A stretch of 64,000 bases of DNA from Rotaria socialis (Eukaryota; Rotifera; Eurotatoria; Philodinida; Philodinidae), in contig CAJNYU010000835.1 in NCBI GenBank assembly GCA_905331475.1, positions 124,001-188,000 of the forward strand, in the 5' to 3' direction. A program made the translations under genes and the position numbers. Under the pieces are notes generated by a model that saw only the letters and a program-made list of their open reading frames with translations, made no database searches and was not told the DNA's origin. This document shows, piece by piece, positions 1 to 11,591 of the stretch. The first letter of the stretch is position 1. Each line of letters opens with the position of its first letter.

Positions 1-1259
1 GTTTTGATGAGATAAATCATGCGTGGAATATAATTATACTAGAAGATGATCATTCTTATTTTGTTGAGCCTACATGGGGTTCAGGTTATGTCGATAAAAA
101 AACGCATAAATATAAAAAGAAATTAGTTTCCGATTATTTTTTATGTCGACCAGAACATATGATCTATAAACATTTGCCTACAGATCCCGATTATCAACTT
201 CTTACACATCCAATAACCATAGAACAATATCTTATGTTACCTTACGTATATCCAGCATTTTTTACGTACGATTTACAAATCGTTTCACCTGCTTATTCGG
301 CTAAAGTTGATCTAGTTAAGGATGAATCATACGGATTGGTAATAATTAAAACACCAAATAGTACTATAGAATTATCCGGTTCTCTAGAAGACGAAGCAGG
401 TAATAAAATTGAAGGTGGTCATTTAGTTTATTTAGATAAAGAAGATCAAACACTATGGCGTTGCCAATTTGCTCCACCAAAAATTGGAAAATACAATATT
501 TTTATTTTTGTCGGACAAAAAAGTAGTCAAGATCAACATTCGGCTGCTGCTGTTCAATTTGCTTTCGATGTCGATCATCTTCCATTGCCACCTATTTCTT
601 ATCCTCATATATGGTCAGCATTTTTCGATGATAACATAGAAATCATCAAACCGAAAAATTCTCGCTATATTGATTGGCCATCAAAAGCCAATACTGGATA
701 TTGCAAAATTCTAGTACGTTCGTCTGATAAAGTTTATGTATCTGCAGGATTGAAAGATGGTTTGACAGGTAACAACGTTACAAATGGGACATTAGTTAAT
801 TTCGATCATGAAACACATATTTGGCATTGCCTTTTTGCTCCATCAAATACTGGTGTTCCGTTTGAACTGACTTTGTTTGCTCGACGTCCGAACGAAGACA
901 AATCGCATTCTGTTGCTGAATTCATTTTACGACCAATCCCTAACAATGCTCTAACACAATCTATGACATTTCCTGAAAGATTTCTTCCATTTTGTAATGC
1001 CAAATGTCTTTTGATTGAACCGTTAAATGGCGTACTCGAAAGACAATCTTTCGTGCATTTTCGCTGCCAAATTCCTGGTGCACAACAAGTAAATGTAACC
1101 GTCGATGGCGAATGGATTGAAGATGATCCATGGAAACCGAATGAAAATGATATGTTCGATGGTGTTATTCAAGTCGGAAACAAAGAAGTTATTATCTATG
1201 CCAATTTCGATTCTAAGAGTGAATCATACGGTGGGCTCTTGAAATATACTGTCTCCTAA
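1..1259 (+). CDS. Kyphoscoliosis peptidase (KY)-like protein, 3' part
   Basis: The frame is open from base 3 (FDEINHAWN) to the TAA at 1257-1259, so the first ATG at 159 is internal and the gene starts before the window. The visible start holds the end of a transglutaminase-like core: HAWN with the presumed catalytic His, then VEPTWGSG. After it come three similar beta-sandwich modules (about 210-600, 600-960, 960-1250), each opening with an aromatic-rich stretch (FFTYDLQIVSP, FFDDNIEIIKP, FLPFCNAKCLLIEP), the layout known from KY-family proteins of muscle and cytoskeleton. Where transglutaminase-like folds usually have Asp (VDPTWG), this copy has Glu, so activity is uncertain. The catalytic Cys would lie off the left edge. 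Family assignment is fairly sure; the role here is inferred. Confidence 0.8.
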   Translation, partial: FDEINHAWNIIILEDDHSYFVEPTWGSGYVDKKTHKYKKKLVSDYFLCRPEHMIYKHLPTDPDYQLLTHPITIEQYLMLPYVYPAFFTYDLQIVSPAYSAKVDLVKDESYGLVIIKTPNSTIELSGSLEDEAGNKIEGGHLVYLDKEDQTLWRCQFAPPKIGKYNIFIFVGQKSSQDQHSAAAVQFAFDVDHLPLPPISYPHIWSAFFDDNIEIIKPKNSRYIDWPSKANTGYCKILVRSSDKVYVSAGLKDGLTGNNVTNGTLVNFDHETHIWHCLFAPSNTGVPFELTLFARRPNEDKSHSVAEFILRPIPNNALTQSMTFPERFLPFCNAKCLLIEPLNGVLERQSFVHFRCQIPGAQQVNVTVDGEWIEDDPWKPNENDMFDGVIQVGNKEVIIYANFDSKSESYGGLLKYTVS

Positions 1260-2078
1260 TACTTGAAAATAGAAAAGAAAATCAATCAGCTATTTCACAT
1301 AAATAAAGATATCATTCAATAGTTTTGTAAAAATTTAGAAATAAACTACAAAAGAGATGTTCTTTGATAGAAATTTTGTCTAATATAATGCATAAAACTT
1401 CTGTCCTGTTCTCACCATTTCCGCTGATTTCCATTGGTAATGCTATGTTCCTTCGAAAAAATCCACTAATATTGAATTGACAATAGTGACGACGGCTTTT
1501 TTATTGTGTACAACTATGTAGAATTACTAAAGCTCTTATGATTACTAGTACTATTTAGCGAATATATTTTGAAAAACAAACTACACAATGTTTTTGTATG
1601 CTTGCGCAGACATATGCGTCATCAAATACATTTTAGAAATCAACAACAAAAAATCTTACGGTACCTGTTATGACTGACGATAAGTGAAATGATGAAAAGC
1701 AGTAAACTCATATAATATTATTACTTGTTGCTGATGAAAATTCACCATTAAGTATTGCAATCTAACTTAAAGCTGCTGCTATTTGCAGTCAAAAAAACTG
1801 TTTATTGATGTTTCCTTTGTTTAGAATATCGCTCAACATAAGAATTTCATGAAAACTCGTCTGAAACCACATTCAACGATTCTAGTTTGTTTTCTTTCTT
1901 TCATGTATTTTTCTCTTGATAAGATAAGGTTGCGTAGCGGAATAATTGGCCGTCTAGTGCAATAAAAGTAGTTAAAAACAAAGTTACAACAGATATAAAT
2001 TTGACAGTTTTATCGACATTACGTCAAGTGTGTTGGTTGATTGTGTATCTTAATAAATAAAACAAAACTACTTGCTTT
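1260..2078. other. Intergenic, no gene seen
   Basis: AT-rich. The 3' UTR of the KY-like gene (AATAAA-like tracts near 1300) and the presumed promoter and leader of the gene at 2079. No repeat or open frame of note. Confidence 0.5.
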
Positions 2079-3092
2079 ATGGGTTGCATATTTAGTAAAA
2101 CGACCACGGGGATTCCAACGGTAAATGGTTCCGTTAAAAAAAGTTCACCTCAGAATATTAAATACACTCAAGAACAAGATACTTGCACTCAAATGCCATC
2201 ATCGATGTTATTCGAACAGCAAACGAATAAAAAAGTTAAAGATGAAGGGCGACCATCGAAGTCAAATACATCAACTACACAACCACAGATCAATGAAACG
2301 CCAGTCTCATATAATATCAGACAAGCAACCACAGCACTTGTCACAACTGACAATAGACCAATGTCAACTGACTCAACGAAATCGATCGTTCATCAAAAAA
2401 TGATTGTTTCTAATACGGCATTAAATCGATTACATAAACTAAAAAGCCATCAGGATATAGATAGTATTAGCTCAATATCGGCCAAATTGCATAATTTAGT
2501 TCAATTTCGAAAAACTCGTAACGATGTCGTCGTTGAGTCATTCATATCAAACAATTCGGAAGATATTGTTCCCAATGACACACCAAGTGAGTCAAATTCT
2601 CATACTAACGATGCTACCAGTTCGTCATCATTCTTGAGCAATACTGAAAAGGCAGCTATGCGACAAGAGGCTTTGATTAGATTTATGTCCGCAAAATCAA
2701 AACATAATAGTGCTCATCTGAAATTATCATTAAATGATAACTCCATTGATTCAGATGAATCCTTTCCAATTTATAAAAGTATCAGTAGTTCAACAGCATC
2801 AAATGGCGAAGATTCATTGATCCAACAAGAAATCACCGATCAAGCTACAATGGTCGATAGACTTCCAATGGAAGGTCAACAAGAAGTTATTACTAATGGC
2901 AAATCCAACCAGTCAGATACGGCAGACTTAAATTTCGGCACGAAAAATAATCCTAGATCAAATGACAAAGAAACAATTTCAGTACCTCGAATATCAGTGA
3001 TAAAATCTCTATCTCCTCGTGTCGTGATCGAGTCGAATATTCAAAAACAAACAATTGTTTACGAAGTTTCAAGCGATCCTGATGATGTCTAG
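2079..3092 (+). CDS. Ser/Thr-rich protein with N-terminal MGCIFSK acylation signal
   Basis: One uninterrupted frame of 337 residues, ATG 2079 to TAG 3090-3092. The start MGCIFSK fits a myristoylation signal (Gly2, small residue at position 6) next to a palmitoylatable Cys3, as in Src-family kinases and other MGC proteins, so membrane anchoring is likely. The rest is rich in Ser, Thr, Asn, Asp and Gln, with basic patches and no recognisable fold; it appears disordered apart from a possible helix around residues 200-215 (TEKAAMRQEALIRFMSA). I do not recognise the family. The acylation start and the long intact frame support a real gene. The lack of introns differs from most neighbours and may point to a retrocopy or a fast-evolving lineage gene. 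A signalling or scaffold role would be a guess. Confidence 0.6.
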   Translation: MGCIFSKTTTGIPTVNGSVKKSSPQNIKYTQEQDTCTQMPSSMLFEQQTNKKVKDEGRPSKSNTSTTQPQINETPVSYNIRQATTALVTTDNRPMSTDSTKSIVHQKMIVSNTALNRLHKLKSHQDIDSISSISAKLHNLVQFRKTRNDVVVESFISNNSEDIVPNDTPSESNSHTNDATSSSSFLSNTEKAAMRQEALIRFMSAKSKHNSAHLKLSLNDNSIDSDESFPIYKSISSSTASNGEDSLIQQEITDQATMVDRLPMEGQQEVITNGKSNQSDTADLNFGTKNNPRSNDKETISVPRISVIKSLSPRVVIESNIQKQTIVYEVSSDPDDV

Positions 3093-3686
3093 ATATATTT
3101 CTACTAGCGAGCCACATTGAATAGATACTGTCGCATCAGCTGAGCAATCTTCATATTTTTCTTGTATCTACTTGGCCTGTAAAATTTATATTTTTTTAAA
3201 TTGATCTAAATAAACAAGGTAACCAATCCTCTATATTACCGATACGAAATGTGTCCAAGCGACAGTTTATGTAATCGATTTTGAAGAACAAATAATTACT
3301 ATAGTCGAACATTTAATCAAAACGAAATTAGAATCATTTGACACTTAAATCTCGAATTTTTCCACTTTTGTTTTCAAACTAGTTATTAATGACTATTTCT
3401 TCTGCAGATTTTAGTACATGACAAAACTTGATAAATTATACTATAAAGAAATCACTAAATACAAAATATGTGCTGAATATTAAAATATTTTTTTTATTAC
3501 GAGTAACATAGCTATAATTACTTAAAATATGAATTATTATCTTCGAAGATATTCAATTAATTTCAGAAATACAAAAATAAATCTTGGTTTATTATTTCAT
3601 GTAGAATTTCAAAACATTTTATATGATAAAACAGAAAAATAAAATTTATATTTCTTTAAAAATCTGTATTTAAATATTAAAAATAA
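3093..3686. other. Intergenic between convergent genes
   Basis: AT-rich spacer between the end of the MGC protein gene and the 3' end of the minus-strand gene at 3687. Contains AATAAA-type signals (for example near 3210 and 3640). No coding signal. Confidence 0.5.
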
Positions 3687-4342
3687 TCATTGTTTTTCAC
3701 TAAAACACGAAGTTAACAATTCAATTAATTTTCCAAGAACTAATCTTTCTGAATCGGTTAATGATGACGATGAATTTACTTGAAATTCGAATCTTAATGT
3801 AATTAAATGGTAAATAATACTTGACTTCAATCGTGTAATAATGTGCGTAAATAAAATTGGTCCATTAAGTTCTATACGATTTACTAATGCCTAGAAATGT
3901 AGAATAAAGATTATACTGAGCTATGTGAAAATTGTTTTTAACTTGCATAATCAATTTTGAATGTTTGTATTACTCTGTGAAGACTACGTTTCGGTCCACG
4001 CATACTAAGATCGGTAAAAGAACTTTCATCATTTGTTGGTCTTATACTCAAGTTCTCAGTTGAATACGCATCTTGTTGTTGTTGCTGCAGTGAAAGTAAG
4101 TGCGTATATGTTTGAGATACATTATAATACTCATCTAACGTTTTAATGCCAAGATCTACACGAATCTTGTCAAGATTTCCATTCAGCATTTCAAATGTAT
4201 TATATGTAGATTGTAAATCTATGAATTATCAAATAGAAAAAAAAATAAACATCGATAAAGAAAACTATGGATAAAATCAAATCGTTACAAACTTTTTTGT
4301 TCATTATCAAGTAGACCATGTGGATAGCGAAAAAGTGGCGAT
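3687..4342 (-). CDS. Unrecognised small multi-exon gene, 5' end not found
   Basis: Three minus-strand exons fit together in one frame: about 4342-4293 (SPLFRYPHGLLDNEQK), 4218-3974 (LQSTYNTFEMLNGNLDKIR, then a QQQQQ run) and 3890-3687, which ends at TGA 3689-3687 (LGKLIELLTSCFSEKQ). Introns are about 74 and 83 bp with GT/AG ends; the second uses the donor GTAATA, because reading through reaches a stop. The frame gives about 165 residues, mostly helical in appearance, with a Ser/Thr-rich middle. The upstream exon with the start codon was not identified in 4343-4700. No family recognised. The reading frame carried across three exons, and the neat acceptor-donor pairs, are the support. The gene runs tail to tail with the MGC protein gene. 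Confidence 0.55.
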
Positions 4343-5137
4343 CTGTAGAAACATAGAATAGAATGTTTTATTACGCTCGTATTGAACTTCAGAAGGCAAT
4401 TCGAGAATAAACATCAGAATGGAAGAGAAAGGACTGTGATTTTAAGAGTCTGAAGAAGAAGTCTGGATATTCCTTGTTTACATAAAATTAGATTTCGCCT
4501 GTGAATATTCAACGTCTTTGGATACGTTTGTGTCGTCGAATTGAATGATTTCATTTTTTTTCCATTATTTATCATGATAATAGAAAAATGATTAGGAAAC
4601 TTTTTCTTAGTCTATATGAAAAACTTTTCGGCAGTCAAAAACTAATATTTATGCACTGCCTCATAATAATTTTATTTTACTAGTCTCGAGTCAACTGGTT
4701 TACTTTAAAATTGAAAAGGCAATGGGTTCTTTGTTTGCTGACCATCGCAACTGAAATTTAACTCGTTGACCTGACTATTAGCGAGTACGCTAGCTCCATC
4801 TTAGATGACTTTTCCATTGGCAATTTAGCTGGGTACCTTTTTAGAAGCAATTGAATCTTAAAATCGATTTCGACGTACGTATATTTATTTGAAAAATAAT
4901 AGAATTTATTAGCTTACTTTCGATCAAGAAGTCGTTCAATTTCGTGATGATTGTCCTTCTCGTGGCCTACAATGAGGAATCCGAGAAAAAAAAAGAATTA
5001 GATAACACGTTGAAACATGTTAAGTGTTTTTGGATACTGTCAAAGCAAATAAAGATGCTAAAACTGATAAGAACTTCTACCAAAGTATTGCGCATGTCTC
5101 CGTTGTCATTTCTATCATACGACGTTTCGAATAAAAC
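4343..5137. other. Divergent intergenic region
   Basis: Between the minus-strand gene at 3687-4342 and the DENND3-like start at 5138. It must hold the missing first exon of the former and the promoters and leaders of both. Short frames here are not convincing. Confidence 0.4.
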
Positions 5138-8100
5138 ATGAGTTTACTTAATTCTTTTATTGACTCTATTGCTTGCGTTGGCTTTAGTGCTGAACGTGGC
5201 CTTAAACTTGATCCAGAATCTAAAGAAGATGGATCACCTTTTACATCCTCTTTACAACCATCTTTATTGGCCATTGTTACAGCTTGTAGTGCCATGTACC
5301 CTCAATCACGTGGTAATGAATTTATCGATCCATCTTATCCACCTGTAGGTCTTACAAATTCATCTCGAACATCATCTTTTGGTTCAGATCGTTCGGTACC
5401 TGTATCTTCGTTAGCTCTTATTGCAAGAACTCCAAAGCAACATATTCCAGCTGCGTACAATAATATACCACTTTTCTGTTTTCCCGATGGTGCTCGAGCA
5501 ACATATGAACGAGAAAATGAACGAATTCATCATATTGTATTTACACAAGAAGAAGGCAAACGAATTTATGCACTAGCACTTACATTTCAACAATCGTTTA
5601 ATCTTAAAACAAATAAACCTGATGATGATGGTACATATCAAATTGAGGATGCTAATTTAGCAACATTAACTTCACGACGTCCAAGCGAATCGAGAATTCC
5701 CATAGCTATTGAAAGGCAAAAATCACTAACATCCTTATCAATGTCAACAACATCAACACCAACACCATCGACGCCGACAGTTAAAGCACGTTCAAGTAGA
5801 GTACCCGTATCATTTCGTTATAGTGATGCGAGTACGATGAGTCAATCGCAATCATCGAATAGTTCTACTGATGCGAATAAAAAACATCTTCCTCATTATC
5901 AAACACACACCATTGTTAGCTATATGAAAGAGTCTGTTATTGAAGGTCTTTTTTTCTTTCATAGTTTATATAATTTTCACTCTGCTATAGTTTATCATCT
6001 ACAGCACAGCCTCCACAAAGTCGTATGGTACGAACGAACAGTCAAAGCAATCTAACAACCTTGAACGATACAGCAAGTATTTCGACTGGAGCACGGAAAC
6101 GTTCCAGTTCAATTACATCTCGAAATTCATCAATGAAGACAATACCGACAGCAGCAACAACAACAACAACATTAACTTCAACGCCAATTGAGATAGCAAA
6201 ACCATTCTATTTACCACATTGTATTGTACTTGTTTCAACTCAACCCTATTGGACTGCAATGCAAGAAACAATATCAATGATTTACGACGAAATAAATCGA
6301 TTAAGAATCGCACCAAATTCAAATCTCTATAAACAATTAATACAAAAATATGCTTTTCGTGCTTGTAATACACCAATACCACCGATACCATGGGAACGTT
6401 TTTCACTAGCATTTAATTTAACAAATGATCAATCCGTATTAACATTTGATCCACCCATCGATACAAATCATACAGTACTCGATTTAGATCTATCAATATT
6501 TCCTTTAACACTTAATATTGGCAAATTACTTGATATATTAGCAGCTATATTTACACAACAGCCAATTATCTTTTTTAGTTCAAACTATTCAAAATTAGTT
6601 ACAACACTCGAATGTCTTCTCTATTTAATTTATCCATTGAAATGGGCTCATGTTTATGTACCATTTGTACCTGATGGTTTACGTGATTATTATCTTGAAG
6701 GTCCACCAGGTTCATATATTATGGGTGCACATTCACGGCATCAGTCTATCGTTGAAGATCTTAATATGAGTTTTACATGTAATTTAGATAACAATAAAAA
6801 TATTCATGTACCAAAAGGCATGGAATTTCATCATTTACCACCAAGTAAAATTCAACGTTTTGTTAGTCGAATAACTGAATTTCTTGAAGATATTAAAGTT
6901 TCTCGTTCATTACAAAATGTTCATACTCCCGTACGTTTACGTATTGATCAACAACGTGAATTTGAACATCAACAACGTATTGAAACAAATCATAGAATCA
7001 TACAAATATTTCTTGATTTAATGGTTGACTTATGTGGTGATGCATTAAAACCAATTTATTGGAAAATAAATCATCCACAATTAAGTCCAACGAATACATT
7101 AACAAGAACATCAAGTAATGATACAAAAAGTTCGAATCATAATCAAGCAAAAGTAACATTCAGCAAAGAAAAATATTTACTGTCAAAAACAGAAGGTATT
7201 GAATTAGAATTCTATCGAATGTTCGTGGAAACTACAGCATTTCAATTACTTATGGAAGAAGAAATAAGATCGACCTCGCCCACTGTATTTAGACACATTT
7301 GTCAATTACATTCATCATCAAATGAATATCAATTTTGTCATTTTAACCATTTATCATCAGAAGAAAATAATGATGATGAAAATGAAGATGAAGTAAAATC
7401 GATTTTAATTCAATCAAACATTTTTTGTTTCTCTTTTCTTCTACTTAGCAAGAAGCAACTACATTATACGATTCGATGTCTTCTCAAATGCTACTACCAT
7501 TACCAGATTGGCCTACAAGTACATCAACACATTATTTAGATGATTGTATTGAATTATTTACTAGTGAATTAAAAAATGCACAACAAGAACATTCACCATC
7601 GGTCATAGCAGTTTATGCTTATCTACGTGGTTGTGCACTATTAGCACGTGGCCAGTTTCTTGATGGTCTTCGTGATCTCTATTTAATTGAAAATCCAAAT
7701 CTTTTCCCACGTGAATATATTGAAACAGTTGTTTTATCTCGTCTTGCTGATGAATGTCTACTTGATTTATTTCTTAATGAATCATATTATACTAAAGCTC
7801 CTGAATGGAAAAAAGTTCGTACACGTGCAACATCACAGCGAATGTCAATAATTGATCTCGAAAGAAGCGGCGGCTTTCTAGATGATGAAAATCCTGTTGA
7901 ACCAGGAATTGAGGGTGCTCTAGACAATGAATGGAATATAGTAGAAAAGAATCTAACATACGAACAATTTAGTGAACATGTACACCATTCAAGAATTGTA
8001 CTCGATAATGAAACAACACAAAAACTATTCAATGCTTTAATGCATTGGACCGATAGTACAATCACAAGAACATTGAAAAAAGATAAAACATTAACTGCAA

Positions 8101-11100
8101 ATAAATCTAGTGAAACAGCGAAGTCAACACCTAGACGCTTGTCAATGACAGGAACTCCATTAATAGATACATTAACTATGTTGAATGGTGTTGGACGTGG
8201 AAATCAAAATGCAACACTTTCATCTAAATCATTGATTCCATCTAATTCAACATTACCTATAGTATTGTTCGAATCATTTCTTGATAATTGGCAACGAACC
8301 AATGCTGAAAAAGTTCGCATGAATCGTTGTTTGCCCGAGGATCGACAGAAAAAAGAATCGATCTTAAAAGTAAATCTTTTGAAATATTTAAATAGCTACT
8401 ACATAGACAGAAAGAAAATAAGAATTAAAAATTCATTTTTAGATATCATCATCAGGTATTGTCTCAAAAGCAGATGGCCCTGGAAAATTAATTTTAACAC
8501 AAAAACGACTATATTTCTTGCCTGAGACACGTTCATTTGCACGTGTTCTCACTGAACTTGTGAATATTACATCCGTAGAAAAATACCAACATCAAACAGC
8601 TTTTTCATCATCAAAACCAGGTATTAAAGTTTATGCAGCAGCATCAACAAATACATCATCACTACCACGCGATAATACGGTAACATTAAAGTCAAAACTA
8701 TCATTATCATCATCATCATCATCATCAGTTGATAAAGACTCGAAATCATCGATTAGATTAATTTTTAAGAATTGTCAAGAACAAGAATTATGGTACATTA
8801 TTATTATTGAACTATGGTCAGGTGTAACAATTTCAAATGAACAATGTGATACATCTGTACTTAATAAAGCATCCAGACATATCGCACTTATGGATACATT
8901 AGCTAATATCAATTACGACGATGAAGCAACAGCAGTTGATAATAAACAAGGGCCGAACTATCGTGAAAAGCCAAAACAACGTCATAATGAAGTAATTAAG
9001 TTGTTTGCTATATTTGCTTTTATTTAAAAATAATGCAAATTCATCATACAACTTATAGTCGTAATTAGCGATAGAGTTGTGACGATGCACAATATCGCCA
9101 TTGCATTTGTCTTATGTATAAAATAATGCATAAGAAAATTAGGGTACTCTTGAAAGTCCAGATCGAAAAATCAGATAGTAAGATCTTTAATGATCGTATA
9201 TCTGATCTTGTACGATGTTCAAGGTCTTATGTCTGATTTTTCAAGCTTGAAAAAGTTGAAAAAATGTGCTTGGGTTCGATTTTCTTGTTTGAAAAATAAA
9301 AAATTTAGTTGCCATAGATAAAATTCTGCTATTTTCTTGAAATATGCTCTATGCCTCAACAGAGTCCAAATAAAGCTCAGATCATCCTCTAACTTTATCA
9401 TGCCTTTACCAAGCTAATCGTTATTCTATTCATAAATACGTCTCTTAATCAATAGAAAAGTTAACTTATTAAATTCATTCTGTTGTGTTTTATTTTGTCT
9501 AGGCAAGTCTTGATATGGCTTTAAACGATTTATCAATATGTACACAAATGCGTAAAGAAGGTGCATTGAAGCCATTATCTGTCGAAACACGTAATGTTCT
9601 TACTCGTCGTCTATCACCATCCATAAATGAAACTGACTCTCATGCTGTACGCTGTCTTGTCTGTACTGAACATCCTGAAAATGGACGTTCATCGCTTTGG
9701 TGCGCATATGGCTCTAAACTTAAAGTATACAATTCAATAACATGGGTATGTGATCCAACGGATATATTATTTCCATCATTGATAACATGTATGTGTGTTG
9801 ATTCACGAAATAAAATGTGGGTTGGTTGTATTGATGGTCAATTATTTGTTGTCGATACCGTAACACATGTTTGTGGTGCACAATTAGCATCGATTCGTTG
9901 TGAAGGTGGCTGTCAAACAATGGCATTCGATTTCCAAACTAATCATATATTAACTGCTAGTCAATCTGGTTCAGTTACTATATGGAATGCAACAAATTGG
10001 GAACGTTTAAACGAAATTAATTTATGCGAAATATATCGAACAACTCAAAGTAATCAAGAAAGAACATTTCAAAGTAAGATAGAAGTTACACTTCGTGCTC
10101 CGATACAATCATTAAAATCAGGAAAAAAACAAAATCGAAAAGAAAAAGTCTATCCTGACTCAAAGTCATCTACGAATCAAATGTATATACCAAGTAAGAA
10201 TAAAATAATTAGTTATTTTCATTCTTTGGTAATGCAAATTTGTAGAAGCGTACTTTAAAAACAAGCACCGTTAGCGATGATATCATTAAACGAACTAATA
10301 TTTTCCAACTTAGTATCTTTTTGGAGGAGGCCACCACTGCAGACATCACAAAATTTTCTCGGACAGTGATTTTAATGAGTGAAATGATAGCAACAAAAAT
10401 CATTTTGTAACAAAATTGAGATGACAGAAAGAAAATCTGATTCGAAATAACAGTCTTTTGCAGAATTAATATCAAAACAAAAATATTCATTCTATCACAA
10501 TGTTAGACTTCTGGAAAATCTTTGTTGATTTACATATTAGAAAACAACTATTCTATATTTTAGATATACCCTTAGCGAATGGACCAGCTCCAATAATTCC
10601 ATCGCCAACAGATAAACTTGAACGTATACAAGTATATGATAATCTTCTATTTGCTTGTTATCGCGATGATTATCTACTTAGTTTCCGTGTATCTGATTCG
10701 AACACGTACACATATGAGAGTTTAATATCAGTTAAATACAAAAAAGATGATTCAACACCTATTGATGCATTTATTGCTTATAACGAACAATTGTGGGTAT
10801 CCACTGGTTGTATTATTTATATATTTAGTATTAACGATGTCAATGATGAAAATTCTGATAATTTATTGATGAAAAAACCAGTTGATGATGATCGTCTTGT
10901 AACATTGTTAGGTTTTTCAGGTTATATATGGGCTGGATCATTACGTGGAAATGTATACGTATTTCGTATGGATAATTATGAAAGATTTAAAACATTTGCT
11001 GGCCATCATGATAGCGTTTGTTGTTTATGTTCAATGCTCAATATGTATGTTATAAGTGGTTCAGCACAAAATGATGCATCAATTGCTATTTGGGACAATG

Positions 11101-11270
11101 TACAAATATCAACAAATACAACAAACTCATTAGCATTATCATCATCAACAACCACCTCGACTGGAGAAAAATCAAAGGCTAATGCACCGGGAACTTCAAC
11201 AAGCACATCAAGAATTCCGAGGAAAGCCGACGCAACAGGAGAAAATATCAAATCTATTAATATGTTATAA
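5138..11270 (+). CDS. DENND3: DENND3-like Rab GEF with tripartite DENN and C-terminal WD40
   Basis: Six exons read as one frame: 5138-5945, 6005-7392, 7449-8369, 8443-8991, 9503-10193, 10564-11270, giving about 1,687 aa. The uDENN part is in exon 1 (FPDGARATYERENERIHH, IVFTQEEGKRIYALALTF), followed by a low-complexity Ser/Thr linker. The cDENN part is in exon 2 (FYLPHCIVLVSTQPYW; ILAAIFTQQPIIFFSSNYSK; WAHVYVPFVP) and dDENN around exons 2-3. Exon 4 begins with a PH-like segment (GPGKLILTQKRLYFLPE), and exons 5-6 carry WD40 blades (MWVGCIDGQLFVVD, ILTASQSGSVTIWN, IWAGSLRGNVYVFR, GHHDSVCCL). This order matches DENND3, known as a Rab12 exchange factor in autophagy and endosome traffic. It is longer than the roughly 1,200 aa of the human protein, mainly through linkers. 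Introns 4 (511 bp) and 5 (370 bp) are long for this window. Confidence 0.88.
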
Positions 11271-11591
11271 AAATTTTTATTTACTTGTTAAGAATGAATA
11301 ATAAACATTGGCACGATTTATTGTATGATCGATCATATAATTGTAAAGTAAACGAACAAAAATCTAAAATGATTAAGAATCGATTCAAGTGTGATTGTTT
11401 TATTTTATTGAATTTTCTGTGTAATAAAGATACAAAAACTAACTAGTCGTTTGTTCAACTGTGGTTGATATTGTATTATTGCACAAAGTAAATGGTAAAG
11501 ATAGAAGGGAATATTTGTAATATAATGTTGAAGTGATTTTAAATAATTTAATTTTTCATCATATCGTTCTTAAAGAAAAAAGAATCAAAAA

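Noticed and set aside
5160..5348. Alternative plus-strand frames over DENND3 exon 1
   Set aside because: Shadows of the DENN-coding frame in other phases, without conserved motifs.
9130..9260. Possible small inverted repeat in DENND3 intron 4
   Set aside because: Only about 12-15 bases (GAAAAATCAGA/TCTGATTTTTC) are mirrored, with no duplication; too weak to call an element.
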